From contig JAYEKL010000066.1 in the NCBI GenBank assembly GCA_034660995.1, positions 1-12,952 of the forward strand: a DNA stretch of 12,952 nt, in the 5' to 3' direction. The stretch comes from JAYEKL01 sp034660995 (lineage in GTDB: Bacteria > Patescibacteriota > Minisyncoccia > JAHIHE01 > JAGLIN01). The notes beneath the pieces were generated by a model that had not been told where the DNA came from, made no database searches, and was given only the letters and a program-made list of their open reading frames with translations. Positions 11,693 through 12,952 of the stretch are shown in pieces (position 1 is the first letter of the stretch; each line of letters starts with the position of its first letter). The translations under genes were made by a program, and so were the position numbers.

Positions 11693-12874
11693 ATGTCAAA
11701 AAAAATAAGAAAATTTCCAAAGGGGTTTTTGTGGGGTTCTTCTGTTTCTTCGTATCAGGTGGAGGGTGGTGTTGAGAATTGTGATTGGTCAGAAAAATTT
11801 CCAGCTCATACTGCTTGTAATTATTATCTAAATTATGAGCATTATTTCGATTTAGCAAAAGAATTGAATCAAAATATTCATCGTTTTTCACTTTCTTGGT
11901 CAAGAATTCAGCCTGAAGAGAATAGATTTGATAGAAAGCATTTGGATAATTATAGAAAAATGATTTTAGCTCTAAAAGAACGAGGAATAACTCCGATGGT
12001 TACAATTTGGCATTGGACTCTTCCTATTTGGATGGCAGAAAAAGGCGGGTGGCAAAACTCAAAGTTTCCAGAATATTTTGAACAATATACAAGATTTGTA
12101 GTTGAGGAGCTTCAAGATGTTGTTGATTTTTGGATAACAACGAACGAACCGATGGTTTATACTTCTCTTGCCTATGTTTCAGGAAAGTTTCCACCTCAAA
12201 AGAATAATTTATTGGCTGTTCCGAAAGTTTTTTATAATTTTATAAAAACTCATAAAAAAGCGTATAAAGCTATACATGATATTGATGAAAATGCCAAGGT
12301 CAGTATTGCGCAGAATCTTTCTTTTGTGGATGCTTGTGATAAAAAATCTGCTTCAAATAAAGTTGTAGCCAGCACCTTTAATTTTTTTAGAAATCGTCTA
12401 TTTTTAGAACTGACAAAAAACTATCAGGATTTTCTAGGAGTAAACTATTATTTTCATGACAGAATAAAGTTTGATCCTTTTTCTTTTTCTCCTTTGAAAA
12501 TTGAAAATGAGAACAAAGAAGTTTCGGACCTAGGCTGGGAAATATATCCCAAAGGTCTTTATTATGTTCTAAAAGATCTTAAAAAATATAATCTCCCGAT
12601 TTACATTACTGAAAATGGATTAGCTGATAAAGAAGATAAAAAGAGGGCAAAGTTCATTACAGAACATTTAAAACAAATTCATCGGGCTATTGAGGATGGT
12701 ATTGATGTAAAAGGATATATGCATTGGTCGCTAATTGATAATTTTGAATGGGTTGATGGTTTTGAACCAAGGTTTGGTCTTATTGAGATGAATTACAAAA
12801 ATATGAGCACAAAAATTCGTGAAAGCGCGAGAGAGTATGCGGAAATATGCAGGAGTAATGAATTGGATTGTTAG
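11693..12874 (+). CDS. Glycoside hydrolase family 1 (beta-glucosidase/beta-galactosidase type)
   Basis: A retaining beta-glycosidase with a (beta/alpha)8 barrel, probably acting in the cytoplasm since no signal peptide is seen. Landmarks: N-terminal FPKGFLWGSSVSSYQVEG (8-25), SWSRIQPE (68-75), WHWTLPIW (106-113), acid/base Glu152 in TTNEP, VNYY at 250-253, nucleophile Glu307 in YITENG, and HWSLIDNFEW (344-353) close to the C-terminus. All key residues are present. At 393 residues it is shorter than the usual 440-480, so several loops are trimmed; the substrate cannot be assigned. The ATG has no Shine-Dalgarno sequence. The TAG stop lies inside a TTAGGAG tract, as for permease and xseA, which ties this gene to the chromosomal background and not to the island before it. 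Confidence 0.93.
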   Translation: MSKKIRKFPKGFLWGSSVSSYQVEGGVENCDWSEKFPAHTACNYYLNYEHYFDLAKELNQNIHRFSLSWSRIQPEENRFDRKHLDNYRKMILALKERGITPMVTIWHWTLPIWMAEKGGWQNSKFPEYFEQYTRFVVEELQDVVDFWITTNEPMVYTSLAYVSGKFPPQKNNLLAVPKVFYNFIKTHKKAYKAIHDIDENAKVSIAQNLSFVDACDKKSASNKVVASTFNFFRNRLFLELTKNYQDFLGVNYYFHDRIKFDPFSFSPLKIENENKEVSDLGWEIYPKGLYYVLKDLKKYNLPIYITENGLADKEDKKRAKFITEHLKQIHRAIEDGIDVKGYMHWSLIDNFEWVDGFEPRFGLIEMNYKNMSTKIRESAREYAEICRSNELDC

Positions 12875-12891
12875 GAGTTAGAAAGTTAGGA
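12866..12891 (+). repeat. TTAGGAG tract overlapping the glycosidase stop codon
   Basis: TTGTTAGGAGTTAGAAAGTT and one more TTAGGAAG. The first unit provides the TAG stop of the glycosidase gene. Confidence 0.6.
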
Positions 12892-12930
12892 AGACAAACA
12901 TAATTGTCGTTTCTAATCCCGATAAATTGT

Positions 12931-12952
12931 CATCTTGAGCGACGATAGGAGT
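12931..12952 (+). repeat. Dispersed repeat, family D, copy 2 (cut by window end)
   Basis: TGTCATCTTGAGCGACGATA and following bases repeat the sequence at 11407-11426. The copy continues beyond the window. A degenerate family A end (GTCGTTTCTAATCCCGAT) precedes it at about 12906-12923. Confidence 0.6.

Noticed and set aside
1..12952. Recoded TGA (code 25, as in some candidate phyla)
   Set aside because: TGA ends the 57-residue, JAB and Ubl genes at sensible positions and is absent inside all long genes, so the standard code applies.

Overview
The window is AT-rich bacterial DNA using the standard code (TAA, TAG and TGA all act as stops; no TGA is read through in a long gene). Small genes, very sparse Shine-Dalgarno signals in the flanking genes, AT-rich intergenic mosaics and the gene set suggest a candidate-phyla-radiation (Patescibacteria-like) bacterium. 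This is inference; no rRNA or marker protein is present to prove it. No tRNA, rRNA, CRISPR array or transposase gene was recognised.

Left part (1-7007), chromosomal in style: an intergenic region full of palindromes with a possible remnant of a membrane-anchored protein and a terminator (1-511); a two-module ABC importer permease (1007-2518) and its ATPase (3010-4101), followed by a small basic one-TM protein (4159-4602); then both subunits of exodeoxyribonuclease VII, xseA (4979-6598, with an extra N-terminal HRDC domain) and xseB (6801-7007). The gaps hold MITE-like elements of at least three families with related TGTCATYYYGA-type ends, and TTAGGAG-type tracts that supply the stop codons of several genes.

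Central island (about 7004-11276): free of these elements and with good Shine-Dalgarno sequences. It holds a ubiquitin-like conjugation system. A membrane-anchored coiled-coil protein whose C-terminal domain looks like an E2 conjugating enzyme (7897-9318) is followed by its own terminator. A second transcription unit then encodes a JAMM/JAB isopeptidase (9641-10264), an E1-like ThiF-fold adenylyltransferase (10270-10929) and an 80-residue beta-grasp ubiquitin-like protein ending in glycine (10990-11232). The E2 and JAB promoters carry the same GTTGC...GCAAC inverted repeat at the same distance from the -10 box, so they are probably co-regulated; the ubiquitin-like gene has an extra strong promoter of its own. 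The inferred working model is that E1 adenylates the Ubl C-terminal glycine, the E2-like domain transfers it to targets at the membrane, and JAB removes it. Divergent from the E2-like gene, two overlapping genes of unknown function (7514-7687 and 7030-7521, minus strand) may belong to the same system.

Right part (11277-12952) returns to the chromosomal style: a repeat-rich gap, then a compact family 1 glycoside hydrolase (11693-12874) ending in a TTAGGAG tract, and the start of another dispersed repeat at the window edge.
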